Assembly: GCA_964583095.1 (NCBI GenBank)
Contig: CAZOVB010000021.1
Location: 9,300 to 73,299, forward strand
Length of the DNA stretch: 64,000 nt
Origin: CAZOVB01 sp964583095
Lineage (GTDB): Bacteria > Planctomycetota > Phycisphaerae > SM23-33
Direction: 5' to 3'
Part shown: one piece after another, positions 1 through 7,901 of the stretch
Layout of the letters: every line of letters starts with the position of its first letter
Numbering within the stretch: the stretch's first letter is position 1
Notes under the pieces: model-generated
What the model was told of the DNA's origin: nothing
What the model saw: the letters and a program-made list of their open reading frames with translations, nothing else
The model's database searches: none
Position numbers and translations under genes: made by a program

Positions 1-490
1 CACTCACAGTCCCGTAGGCGAGATATTTCATTGGTTGCGGGCTTAACAGTACTGCCAGGGGCGTAAGTATAAGGATACCCCACGCAACTACCTCAATGAA
101 GCCGACAATACTGCTGGTAGGACTGAGGCGGGGAAGTTGCCCAGGTTGTTTAAGAGTCCTATACTGTATAAGCATGCTTTTGAGCTTTCGCGAACCCCCC
201 AGCGCCTCGATTAGAAGGATTGCGCCAAACAAGATGCACCTATGAATCAGCTCATTTTCTGGGAGCATAATGCGCGACACGAGGTCGCTCCTCATGTAGT
301 ACCCTGTCTCCCAATTGTCGAATAGCTGCATCCCAATTACGGGTAGAATGTGTGAGACATACAACACGCCAAATATCAGATCCTTGGAGTATATAAGGCT
401 CGTTCTCGTGATCCTACGAATCTTGGTTATAGCAAGCACAGTGAAGCCACACAGTGCAAACACGTCAATAAAGGTTATCAGTAGGTTCAT
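1..490 (-). CDS. Partial polytopic membrane protein, O-antigen polymerase-like
   Basis: The reading frame opens at an ATG (complement of 488-490) and continues without a stop to the left edge, so about 163 N-terminal residues are visible and the C-terminus is missing. It begins MNLLITFIDVFALCGFTVLA, a clear first membrane helix, with further hydrophobic stretches near residues 35-50, 85-100 and 130-150, separated by short basic loops. It starts only 10 nt after the sulfotransferase stop, on the same strand, downstream of a flippase. That position and topology suit a Wzy/O-antigen ligase type polymerase, but no diagnostic motif lies in the visible part. The DNA is clearly more AT-rich than the rest of the window, a common sign of transferred polysaccharide genes. 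Membrane protein: fairly sure; polymerase: inference only. Confidence 0.6.
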   Translation of the reverse strand, partial: MNLLITFIDVFALCGFTVLAITKIRRITRTSLIYSKDLIFGVLYVSHILPVIGMQLFDNWETGYYMRSDLVSRIMLPENELIHRCILFGAILLIEALGGSRKLKSMLIQYRTLKQPGQLPRLSPTSSIVGFIEVVAWGILILTPLAVLLSPQPMKYLAYGTVS

Positions 491-500
491 TTTTCTATGG

Positions 501-1487
501 TTAGTTAGAACGGCGAGTCGGGTCCGGGGGAATGTCAGGGGAATCGTTCGGGATTGTATGCCCTGACTGTGTGTTTCGGTTGCCAGCTTTTTTCCATTGC
601 GTAAGGTCTAGGCCTGTTAATCGTGCAAGCGCCTCAGTGTCAGCGGAAAACAAGGATCGCATCTCTTCCTCCGTGGCCATCGGGATGGGCCGTCGTATAG
701 GCGCTTTGACGTTCCACTTCCTAAGTTGGTCAGCAAACCATTTCGTAACTACGCGAATCGGGCTGTCGTCGGAGATGCCAATAGCCCTTCTCATACGGAC
801 AGCCCACAGGTGCAGCCTCTGCGCCCGACGCGACCGGAGGCTTCTGCGCTCATTGACTCGTTGAAAATCCGTCCGTCCGTCTGACGGCACCCCGAGAAAC
901 GACAAGACCCCTTCATAAATCGACCGGGGGTCGCTGGCGAAATCATCGAACTTGATGAATAGAATGTCGTCTCGGCGCAAATGGTTGAGCACGAACTGCA
1001 CTTGCTCTCCAAACAAGGCGATGGACTTGTAGTCCAGCCAAGACGGTTCCGGGCAAGAGTTCGGAACCTGTCTTCCGGCACGCCGCTCTTCACTCAGGGA
1101 CCAAGCCGTAGCAAAAGTTTCAACGTCTTCTGTCAGGCCTCGGAGCATGTGGGCGTGCCATGACACCACCACATCCATCGGGTTCCGTAGCATAACGATG
1201 TACCGGGCGTTGGGATACCGCTGGGCCAGTTCGGGTACAGCCACTTTCGACCGGAGATAGGGTGTTGAGGCCTCCCCGACGGCCTTGTGCTGGTCCGTTG
1301 CCTTGTGGTACAGCGCGAAGTATTCTTCATCTGTGCGGTATTTTTGAAAACCCGGGAAATCCCTGGAAAAGTGATTCGGCTCCTTCGGTGTCGTAACAAA
1401 CACGTTGGGGTGCGTGCGAATGTACTCGCTCAGCGCGGTCGTCCCGCACTTGGGCGCACCTATGATGAAGAAGTTTGGTTCACGCAT
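501..1487 (-). CDS. Sulfotransferase family protein
   Basis: A 328-residue PAPS-dependent sulfotransferase. The N-terminus MREPNFFIIGAPKCGTTAL carries the 5'-phosphosulfate loop (APKCGTT, about residues 11-17), and LRNPMDVVVSWHAHML near residue 100 is the 3'-phosphate binding motif. Length is usual for bacterial Sulfotransfer domains acting on carbohydrates. The frame extends 40 codons further upstream inside the flippase gene, but the start at 1487 is preferred: it puts the PSB loop at the normal distance and has GGAGAG about 7 nt upstream. It overlaps the end of the flippase by 8 nt, indicating translational coupling, and is followed after 10 nt by a membrane protein gene. Context suggests that it sulfates an exported polysaccharide or its lipid-linked unit. 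The acceptor cannot be told from sequence. Confidence 0.85.
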   Translation of the reverse strand: MREPNFFIIGAPKCGTTALSEYIRTHPNVFVTTPKEPNHFSRDFPGFQKYRTDEEYFALYHKATDQHKAVGEASTPYLRSKVAVPELAQRYPNARYIVMLRNPMDVVVSWHAHMLRGLTEDVETFATAWSLSEERRAGRQVPNSCPEPSWLDYKSIALFGEQVQFVLNHLRRDDILFIKFDDFASDPRSIYEGVLSFLGVPSDGRTDFQRVNERRSLRSRRAQRLHLWAVRMRRAIGISDDSPIRVVTKWFADQLRKWNVKAPIRRPIPMATEEEMRSLFSADTEALARLTGLDLTQWKKAGNRNTQSGHTIPNDSPDIPPDPTRRSN

Positions 1488-2814
1488 GGATTGACTCTCC
1501 GAGAGTGCTGCGCATCTGGGCCTCCGCGTTGCGTCGATAGCGATTGTACAGATACACCCCTGAGACCACAAGCCCCATGCAATTGGCCAGCATGATCGCG
1601 CCGACACCGCCCGGTAACCCCCAGTTGCTCAGCATCCAGAATGCGCTACCTAGCAGAACAGTGAACTTCACCCCCTGAACCACCATCAACTGCTTGTAAG
1701 CCCGTCCTGCCGTATTCGTTATCCCGACAAGAAGCACCCAACTCGTAAGCATCGCGTTGACACCAACCAAGCGCATGACGCTCCCAACCTCCGGATAGCT
1801 TACATTGAATGCCACCTTGGTCAGATACGGGCCCACAAAGAACAGACCTGTCGCGACGGGGAGCGATATACCCGTGAATATGCCCAGCGCCAGGAAAAAG
1901 AATCGCGGAAAACGGCGCGGATCCTTCTGGAGCCGCTGTGCGAGGTCGGGAACCAATGCATTTCCGAGAGCGGTCACAAATATCGTCTGAATCACGATTA
2001 ACTGCGTCGAGGCTGCGAACTGCCCCACCAGTTCCAACGCCCGTAACGGTTCCCCCGCATGCAGCCAAGCAATGACATGGCGTGGCACTACACCCCCCAG
2101 CGTAACAAGAAGCATCACGACGCCCATCGGGGCGGCCGTCCGGAGGATCGCCCAGAGGTCCTCCCACCGGAATACCAGCAAATTGCCCTCCATCGCCTTG
2201 GCCTGGGGTACTGCGTAACCAAGGAGTGCTACCATTTGTCCGACAACCAAGCCCGCCAAGAACGCTTCGGCTCCAGCCTCGAACCACCATGCACCAAGGG
2301 CCCAAAACCCCGCGCACACACATATGAGCAACCGGGTAACGGCGATGTGGTTCATTCGCTTGTTCTTCTGATACACGCCGAAGAGCATGTCCGTGAGGTT
2401 TTCCAGCGTCCGAAAGACGATCACAATCGCCAGGATCAGAAGCGCCGAAACGTCCCAGTTGAGGGCGAAGAACCAGAGCAACGCGCCTACCGCAATCAAC
2501 GGACTGGCGAGGAGCCGTAGCGCAAGGTAGCACCCATAGGGATGCCGCTGATCGATGTCGGCCACATACACAGGTCGAAGCTGGAACCCAAGACAGTTCG
2601 CCAAGGGCAAAACGATGGCGGTGGCCAACCCGTATCTCCCTTGGGCTGCTTCGCCGCCGAAAAAATACCCCAGCATGCTCATGACCATGAACTGCAAGCT
2701 GGCAAAAGCTGAATTCCCAATAAAGGAGTATAGGAAATTCCACCGCAGTCTCAACGCCCTTCTGCTAGGCAGGGCGTTGGAAACCTGGGAGAGTGTGTTA
2801 TCTGTGGTAGCCAT
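1480..2814 (-). CDS. Polysaccharide flippase (Wzx / MATE-like)
   Basis: A 444-residue integral membrane protein with about 12 hydrophobic segments, starting MATTDNTLSQVSNALPSRRA followed by the first helix near residue 27. Size, helix spacing and short basic loops fit the Wzx/MurJ/MATE-like polysaccharide transporters that flip undecaprenyl-linked repeat units across the inner membrane. AAGGA lies 5 nt before the ATG. The gene is first in a block followed by a sulfotransferase (8 nt overlap) and a polymerase-like membrane protein, the usual composition of an exopolysaccharide or O-antigen locus. Family-level call is good from topology and context; a more distant MATE-fold transporter remains possible. 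Confidence 0.75.
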   Translation of the reverse strand: MATTDNTLSQVSNALPSRRALRLRWNFLYSFIGNSAFASLQFMVMSMLGYFFGGEAAQGRYGLATAIVLPLANCLGFQLRPVYVADIDQRHPYGCYLALRLLASPLIAVGALLWFFALNWDVSALLILAIVIVFRTLENLTDMLFGVYQKNKRMNHIAVTRLLICVCAGFWALGAWWFEAGAEAFLAGLVVGQMVALLGYAVPQAKAMEGNLLVFRWEDLWAILRTAAPMGVVMLLVTLGGVVPRHVIAWLHAGEPLRALELVGQFAASTQLIVIQTIFVTALGNALVPDLAQRLQKDPRRFPRFFFLALGIFTGISLPVATGLFFVGPYLTKVAFNVSYPEVGSVMRLVGVNAMLTSWVLLVGITNTAGRAYKQLMVVQGVKFTVLLGSAFWMLSNWGLPGGVGAIMLANCMGLVVSGVYLYNRYRRNAEAQMRSTLGESIHA

Positions 2815-3299
2815 ATCCTTGTCTTGCCCATTTTTGAGAGAAATTCACTCTCTAGAAAGGCTTCTTTGGTCCGAACTGAACTCACGCGGGTGCTAAGCTA
2901 CGTCCACATCGGAATTTGGGCCTCCGTTGGTGAGGAAATCCACGGGACTTGCCTCCTGCGCCCCCGGGGCAGCGCAGGTTGGGAGGCCTGGCAGTGCGCA
3001 TTTTCCAGCGGCCGGGCCCCGCTGTCGAGAGGAAACTGGCCTGCAAAGCGGCAAGAGTCCGTCCCGCCTGCAACCCCTCGTTGGGCTCGGGGTTCGCTGC
3101 GCCCTGCGGGCAGGGCCATTCAAGCCCCACAGGGGCGGCTCAGATGAATCGCCCATCGCGCCCTCGCCGCCGGCAAAGCGGATGTCGCCCATTTCGGGCT
3201 CAGGTCGGGGGGGGGAGATGCCAAAGGCACTCTCACTGCGCCGCAGGCGACATTACCGGTCCTCCAAGTGCGGGCTTCCGACTTTCGTCTGCCTATTTT
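2815..3299. other. Gene-free interval with several short hairpins and a G9 tract
   Basis: No convincing coding sequence in 485 bp. It contains several perfect short inverted repeats: GCCCTGCGGGCAGGGC at 3101-3116, GCCCCACAGGGGC at 3124-3136 and TGCCAAAGGCA at 3219-3229, and a run of nine G at 3207-3215. Near the acetyltransferase stop there is a phrase (TTTTACCTGGCC around 3298) that recurs in the palindromic array at 4490 and 4885. The stretch probably holds the promoter of the flippase operon plus remnants of the same dispersed intergenic modules. Confidence 0.5.
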
Positions 3300-3908
3300 T
3301 TACCTGGCCTCGCCCTCAGGGGTAAGCATGCGACGCTGTCGAAGGGGCTTGGCCGGAACGCCGCCGGCCACGGTGTTCTCGGAAATATCCCGGGTGACGA
3401 CACACCCCGCAGCCAGAACGGCTCCGGGACCAATCGTTACGCCCTTGAGGACTCTCACGCCGGCCCCGAGCCAGGAACCAGAGCCTATGCTCACCTTGCC
3501 GGGAATGGAGGGGGCGTCTTTGATGCATCCCTCCAAGTCGTCTATCTGGTGATCGGAACTTAGAACGCTGCAACCGTGGGCGATCGCCACGTCGTCGCCG
3601 ATGTCGATCCCGCCGTGGGCATCGAGATAGCAGAACTGATGGATGGAGACGTTCGTGCCGAGGGCCAGTTTCGAAGGCTCCAGGAAATACACGTGCGGAA
3701 AGACGATGACCTTGCTCCCGCAGGTTTTGGCCAGCCGCCAGAGGCACAGATACCGTATTGCGAAGCTCAGCAGCGATTCGCCGTTGCGGAAGAGTTTGAG
3801 AAGCATTCTCGAAAGTGCCTTGGGCGTCAGGCCCCACAAGGCCGTCGCAAAGCGGCGCACCCGCAATGCCACGCGGACAGATCGGGTTTTTGAACTAAGC
3901 TGCTTCAT
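3300..3908 (-). CDS. Hexapeptide-repeat acyltransferase (WcaB/colanic-type acetyltransferase)
   Basis: A 202-residue protein whose residues about 75-195 form left-handed beta-helix repeats ([LIV]-G-x4 pattern), for example ALGTNVSIHQ, GIDIGDDVAIAHGCSV, KVSIGSGSWLGAGVRVL and GVTIGPGAVLAAGCVV, ending in the usual AGVPAKPL-type tail (VAGGVPAKPLRQR). The catalytic-type His is in IAHGCSV. Start chosen at MKQLSSK because AGAGGAA lies 6 nt upstream; the frame is open for 24 more codons without a ribosome site. The family transfers acetyl groups from acetyl-CoA to sugars. Same strand and near the flippase and sulfotransferase genes, so O-acetylation of the surface polysaccharide is the likely job, although a 485-bp gap separates them. 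Confidence 0.85.
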   Translation of the reverse strand: MKQLSSKTRSVRVALRVRRFATALWGLTPKALSRMLLKLFRNGESLLSFAIRYLCLWRLAKTCGSKVIVFPHVYFLEPSKLALGTNVSIHQFCYLDAHGGIDIGDDVAIAHGCSVLSSDHQIDDLEGCIKDAPSIPGKVSIGSGSWLGAGVRVLKGVTIGPGAVLAAGCVVTRDISENTVAGGVPAKPLRQRRMLTPEGEAR

Positions 3909-4211
3909 TGATTCCTCTTGGCCCGCCCCATTTTCCGCAGGAGGTCTCCTGCTGTCATCGTAATGTACGCGCCATCTCAATCCGCAGATTCATGTCCGGA
4001 TGCTCCTGATCCTGCCCGGCACAAGGCAGGCAAGTCTGCAGAAGCAATGGGCCAACCATACCGGCACACCTCGGCCGGCCACTGCCGCCGCTCGGGCAGC
4101 AGCAATGCCCGGGCAGCTTCACTTTAGCACGCTGTCGGATCTGCGACAACCTTGTAAAGGGTTCGGCGAGGGGGGCGTTGCCAACGGCGCGGTCTGTTGG
4201 CCGGGGAGGTT

Positions 4212-4592
4212 ATGAAGGACGTGTTCGGACGCGAACGAGGCACGGACTTGCTTCGCAGGTCCGTGGCACCCGCGCTGGGGGGGGCGGGGCGATGAAAGAT
4301 TCGCTCGGACACGAACGAGGCATCACCTTGGGGACAAGGTGATGGCACCCGAAATCGCTGCCGGCGGGCCTACAAATCTACTCCAACTTATGGCGGGAGC
4401 GTGGCCAGCGCGTGGGAGCCGCTGCGCAGGCTCCCACCCTACCGCCGGGTGCCCGGCGTCAACGGCACTTTCACCTTTTACCTACTGACCTTTTACCTGG
4501 CCGGGGAGCGGCCGGGGAGCGGCCGGGGGCTTTCATCTTTCATCCCTTCCTCTTTCATCTGGTGTCTCGTCCTTCGAGCGTTTCCCACGCGC
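4212..4592. repeat. Palindromic module array, copy 1
   Basis: Three different hairpins in fixed order. Module 1 at 4241-4265: 11-bp arms (CACGGACTTGC / GCAGGTCCGTG, one G-U) around TTC. Module 2 at 4321-4344: perfect 10-bp arms CATCACCTTG / CAAGGTGATG around GGGA. Module 3 at 4412-4437: 9-bp arms GTGGGAGCC / GGCTCCCAC. Modules 1 and 2 are each preceded by a GGAC-GAACGAGG type phrase and followed by GCACCCG. Module 3 is followed by a CAACGGCACTTTCACC phrase, pyrimidine-rich CTTTCATC repeats and CCTTCGAGCGTTTCCCACGC. Confidence 0.8.
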
Positions 4593-4640
4593 TTGCCGAC
4601 ATCGGCTGGATGCAAGCGCCCGGACATCCGCGTGGGAGGC

Positions 4641-4971
4641 GATGAAGGACGCATTCGGACGCAGTGGAGGCACGGACTTGCTTCGCAGGTCCGTGGCACC
4701 CGGGACGGCCGGGGGGCGGGGCGATAGAAGACGGGTTCGGACACGAACGAGGCATCACCTTGGGGACAAGGTGATGGCACCCGAAATCCCTGCCGTCGGC
4801 CGGCGCGTGGGAGCCGCTGCGCAGGGGCCCACCCTACCGCTCGGGGCCCGGCGTCAACGGCACTTTCACCTTTTACCTACTACCTTTTACCTGGCCGGGG
4901 AGGCCGGGCTTTCATCTTTCATCCCTTCCTCTTTCATCTGGTGTTTCGTCCTTCGAGCGTTTCCCACGCGT
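4641..4971. repeat. Palindromic module array, copy 2
   Basis: Second copy in the same order as copy 1, offset by about 430 bp at its start and about 380 bp at its end, so internal deletions have occurred. Module 1 at 4671-4695 and module 2 at 4753-4776 are identical to copy 1, including loops. Module 3 at 4807-4832 has decayed (right arm GGGGCCCAC instead of GGCTCCCAC). The pyrimidine-rich phrase and CCTTCGAGCGTTTCCCACGCG follow as in copy 1. Conserved hairpins within diverged flanks suggest that the stem-loops are the maintained part. Confidence 0.8.
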
Positions 4972-5148
4972 CTGCCTGCGCAAATGGTCCAAAAATCGGG
5001 GCCGGATGGGCGAGCTGAAGATATTGAAGTGTGCTGAAGTTTTTTCCCCTGTGGGGGTGGATTCCTGAAGCGCCTTAAGCCCACCTTGAAGAGGTTTCAG
5101 TAAAATTGTGGGGTACCTGTTGGTTCACGTCGTGCCGCGCTCGACGGA

Positions 5149-5178
5149 TTGATAATTTTGTAACACATGTTCTATACA
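5149..5178 (+). promoter_or_regulatory. Promoter-like sequence antisense to the ASRT-family gene
   Basis: TTGATA at 5149-5154, an 18-nt spacer and TATACA at 5173-5178 resemble a housekeeping promoter. It points at the 3' end of the minus-strand gene 5335-5712, and no plus-strand gene follows before 5902. It may be chance in an AT-rich patch. Confidence 0.25.
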
Positions 5179-5334
5179 ACACCTACAGATATTTTGCGCC
5201 GGTATCGACCGGTGGATTCCAGGTCGAGACCGGGCGTTGAGAATGAAAATTCCCCATCGGCCACGCATTTTCGGGTGTTTCGGCGTTCGCTGTCTGCGCA
5301 AATGGTCCAAAACGTGGCAGGTCGCCCTGTTGGG

Positions 5335-5712
5335 TCAGTCGTCCTGGCTGTAGGGGATTGTGGTCATGAGGGTGAAGTTCGGCTGGGTGACGTCCAGCCG
5401 GGAGTATTGGCAGATGACGGGCACGTCGGAGACCAGGGCCAGGCCGAACGGGACCTGCTTTGGGATTTCGACCCCGCCGATGCTCTCGGGCTGATCCATG
5501 CGGAAGTGTCTGTTGCTCCGGGCCTGGACGTGGAGCTCGATGCCCTCGATGGCCTCTCGGTCCTGGAAGTAGAGGCTCATGTGGATCGTAGCGTCCTGGT
5601 CGGAGACATTCAGGATGCAGATGGATTCATGCCCGGGCCAATCGGTCTGCTCTCCCCCGACGGGCAGGTAGGCGTCTGCGACGAACCATCGTTTCTTTCC
5701 GGCGGGTTCCAT
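5335..5712 (-). CDS. ASRT-family (sensory rhodopsin transducer-like) small protein
   Basis: A 125-residue soluble protein with no signal peptide or membrane helix. The sequence (KKRWFVADAYLP near the start, then WPGHESICILNVSD, and a beta-rich remainder) matches the Anabaena sensory rhodopsin transducer family, whose members are about this long and form beta-sandwich tetramers. Published comparative work proposed that the family binds small molecules such as sugars and is often linked to carbohydrate metabolism rather than rhodopsin. No rhodopsin gene is in the window. The start at MEPAGKK has GAAAGG about 10 nt upstream; 17 more codons are open without such support. Its neighbour, 190 bp away and divergent, is a GH130 phosphorylase, so a role as sugar sensor or accessory protein is inferred. 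Confidence 0.8.
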   Translation of the reverse strand: MEPAGKKRWFVADAYLPVGGEQTDWPGHESICILNVSDQDATIHMSLYFQDREAIEGIELHVQARSNRHFRMDQPESIGGVEIPKQVPFGLALVSDVPVICQYSRLDVTQPNFTLMTTIPYSQDD

Positions 5713-5901
5713 GGGCAGTGCCTTTCTTTGGCTGGAGTTGGAATCCTCGGGACGATAAACCAATGAAAAGTATAGCGTAAGGGGTCGAACAGTTCGCGGG
5801 GTTTTCCCCTGGGTCGGGCTGGAACTTGACAGCGGCCTTGCCCTGGGGCATTTTGGTCTTCCCCGGCCGGGAAGGGTCGGGATGTATCAGGAGAGACGTC
5901 C

Positions 5902-7110
5902 ATGGATTTTCAGCAGCGACTGAGCGATCTGGTCGATCGGCAGCGAGAGTTGATCGAGCGAAGCAACGAGAAAGACACCACGTGGTACAACGGCGTCTTC
6001 GAGCGGTGGAGGTACCCGGTCGTCACGGCCGAGCATGTCCCTCTGCACTGGCGGTACGACCTGGACGAGACATCCAACCCGCACCTGCTGGAGCGGCTTG
6101 GGGTTAACGCGGCCTTCAATGCCGGTGCGATCGAGCTGGCGGGCAGCATCTGCCTGGTGCTCCGGCTGGAAGGTGCCGACCGCAAGAGTTTCTTCGCGGT
6201 GGCGGAAAGCACGACGGGGGTGGACCAGTTCCGCTTCCGCGAGCGTCCGATCCTGATGCCTGAGACGGACGATCCGGACACGAACGTCTACGACATGCGT
6301 CTGACGGCCCACGCCGATGGCTGGATTTACGGCCTGTTCTGCACGGAGCGGCCTGATCCGGATGCTCCCGCGGGGGATACCTCCAGTGCGATCGCCCAGT
6401 GCGGCATTGCCCGGACGCGGGATCTGGACAGTTGGGAGCGTCTGCCGGACCTGGTGAGCCCCTCGCCCCAGCAGCGCAACGTGGTTCTGCATCCGGAGTT
6501 TGTTGACGGCAGGTACGCGTTTTACACGCGGCCACAGGACAGTTTCATCTCGGCCGGCACGGGCGGCGGGATCGGCTGGGCCTTGTGCGAGGACATCACC
6601 GCCGCGCAGGTCGGTCCGGAGAAGGTCGTGGACCCGAAGGTGTATCACACGATCAAGGAAAGCAAGAATGGGGCCGGGGCGGTTCCGATTTACACCGATG
6701 CGGGCTGGCTGCACATCGCCCACGGCGTTCGCAACACGGCCGCGGGGCTTCGGTACGTTCTCTACTGCTTCCTGTGCGACCTGAAGGATCCCGGCGAGGT
6801 GACGCATCGTCCCGGGGGGTACTTCCTGGCCCCGATCGGCGCGGAGCGGATCGGTGATGTTTCGAACGTGGCCTTCTGCAACGGGGTCGCCCAGAAAGAC
6901 GGCGAGGTGTTCATCTACTACGCCTCGAGCGACACGAGGCTGCACGTGGCGACCACAACGCTCGATCGGTTGGTGGATTACTGCGTCAACACGCCCGAGG
7001 ATCCACTGCGAAGCCACGCCTGCGTCCAGCAGCGGATCGGCCTGATCGAGAAGAACCTGCAACTCATCGCCCAGGCCGACTCCGGACCGCTCAAGGACGC
7101 CGCCATCTGA
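5902..7110 (+). CDS. mgp: GH130 phosphorylase, probable 4-O-beta-D-mannosyl-D-glucose phosphorylase
   Basis: A 402-residue cytoplasmic five-bladed propeller enzyme of glycoside hydrolase family 130. The stretch from NPHLLERLGVNAAFNAGAIE through VEGADRKSF-like LEGADRKSFFAVAES to PDTNVYDMRL is typical of subfamily 1, whose members phosphorolyse mannosyl-beta-1,4-glucose to mannose 1-phosphate and glucose. Asp131, in NVYDMRL, falls at the position of the proton-donor Asp131 of the Bacteroides fragilis enzyme. GGAGAG lies 6 nt before the ATG. A deacetylase gene follows after 13 nt with its ribosome site overlapping this stop, so the two are co-transcribed. Other GH130 specificities (beta-1,2-mannosides, mannosyl-GlcNAc) cannot be excluded, but the N-terminal block favours subfamily 1. 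Confidence 0.88.
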   Translation: MDFQQRLSDLVDRQRELIERSNEKDTTWYNGVFERWRYPVVTAEHVPLHWRYDLDETSNPHLLERLGVNAAFNAGAIELAGSICLVLRLEGADRKSFFAVAESTTGVDQFRFRERPILMPETDDPDTNVYDMRLTAHADGWIYGLFCTERPDPDAPAGDTSSAIAQCGIARTRDLDSWERLPDLVSPSPQQRNVVLHPEFVDGRYAFYTRPQDSFISAGTGGGIGWALCEDITAAQVGPEKVVDPKVYHTIKESKNGAGAVPIYTDAGWLHIAHGVRNTAAGLRYVLYCFLCDLKDPGEVTHRPGGYFLAPIGAERIGDVSNVAFCNGVAQKDGEVFIYYASSDTRLHVATTTLDRLVDYCVNTPEDPLRSHACVQQRIGLIEKNLQLIAQADSGPLKDAAI

Positions 7111-7123
7111 GGAGACACGGAAC

Positions 7124-7891
7124 ATGACCGATCCAGGCCGGATTCGGCTCATCACCCGCGGCGACGACGCGGGCTGCTGCTCCAGCGCCAACCGCGCCAT
7201 CCTGGCCGCGTTTGAGGAAGGCATCCTTCGCAACGTATCGGTCATGGCGCCGACCCCGGCCATCGAGGATGCGGGAAGGCTCCTGGGAGGCGTATCGGGC
7301 CTCTGTGCCGGGCTGCACGTGACGCTCAACTGCGAATGGGACGTTCCCCGTTGGGGCCCGGTCCTGCCGGCCGAGAAAGTCCCCAGCCTGGTGGACGATT
7401 CCGGTCACCTGCTTGCAGACCCGAAGGAGCTTGGCAACCGCAACCCGCCCCTGGAGGAGATGATGGCCGAGGTGCGGGCCCAACTCGACCGGGCGCGGCA
7501 GGTGGGCTTCGACATCCGCTACCTGGATACCCACATGGGCGTGGGGTGGATCAACGGCCTGGGCGAGGCCCTGGGCGAGCTGGCCGGCCGGGAGGGTCTG
7601 GTCAATGGCTTTGCCGGCTCCTGGGACAGGCTGGAGCGGCCCAGGGAGGACCTGCCCCTGCCCCAATTGCTGCGTCAGGGGTTGGAATCGGCCGGGCCGG
7701 GCACGTATCTCATCGTGGGCCATCCGCTTTACGCCGAAGATCCCGACGCCCGCGCCATCTGCCGCGGGGCGGATCCACCCGGCAGCGTGGCTGAGAATCG
7801 CCAGTATCAGCGCCGCATGTTCACCGATCCGGAGATCCTGGAGGTGGTGGCCCGCCGCGGGATCCAGCCCATCCGGTACGACGAACTGTAG
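7124..7891 (+). CDS. YdjC/ChbG-family carbohydrate deacetylase
   Basis: A 255-residue protein of the YdjC/ChbG/HpnK family, metal-dependent deacetylases acting on N-acetylated oligosaccharides. Near the N-terminus RGDDAG (Asp14-Asp15) supplies the catalytic/metal aspartate; GLHVTLNCEW near residue 65 and LDTHMG near residue 135 supply metal-binding histidines; GHPLY lies in the C-terminal third. GAGGAGA 10 nt upstream of the ATG overlaps the GH130 stop, so this is the second gene of a two-gene unit. Together they suggest breakdown of a mannose-containing, partly acetylated oligosaccharide. It converges with the glycosidase gene on the other strand (10 bp between stops). Confidence 0.85.
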   Translation: MTDPGRIRLITRGDDAGCCSSANRAILAAFEEGILRNVSVMAPTPAIEDAGRLLGGVSGLCAGLHVTLNCEWDVPRWGPVLPAEKVPSLVDDSGHLLADPKELGNRNPPLEEMMAEVRAQLDRARQVGFDIRYLDTHMGVGWINGLGEALGELAGREGLVNGFAGSWDRLERPREDLPLPQLLRQGLESAGPGTYLIVGHPLYAEDPDARAICRGADPPGSVAENRQYQRRMFTDPEILEVVARRGIQPIRYDEL

Positions 7892-7901
7892 GCCGGAGCG
7901 G

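Larger units (their letters stand above)
3909..5334. other. 1.4-kb gene-free interval with palindromic repeat array
   Basis: No plausible gene on either strand; frames that stay open here show no protein-like composition. 3937-3952 is a near-perfect palindrome (GCAGGAG/CTCCTGC) just upstream of the acetyltransferase. 4212-4971 holds a duplicated block of three palindromic modules (separate entries). 4976-4994 and 5294-5312 carry an identical 19-bp phrase. 5199-5212 is CCGGT-ATCG-ACCGG. 5000-5200 is relatively AT-rich and includes a promoter-like TTGATA-N18-TATACA on the plus strand (5149-5178). Confidence 0.6.

Noticed and set aside
3207..3215. G9 tract as a phase-variable switch
   Set aside because: It is intergenic and not inside a reading frame or between promoter elements that I can identify.
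4241..4976. The palindromic array as a CRISPR
   Set aside because: Repeat units are of three kinds, not evenly spaced, and the intervening pieces are themselves repeated; no cas gene is present.
5786..5796. CGAAC-A-GTTCG palindrome upstream of the ASRT-family gene, LexA-box-like
   Set aside because: LexA boxes of this type need a 4-nt spacer (CGAACnnnnGTTCG); the 1-nt spacer and unrelated gene make an SOS role unlikely.
5887..7329. Long minus-strand frame over the GH130 gene
   Set aside because: It is opposite a clearly recognised GH130 enzyme and has no motif of its own.
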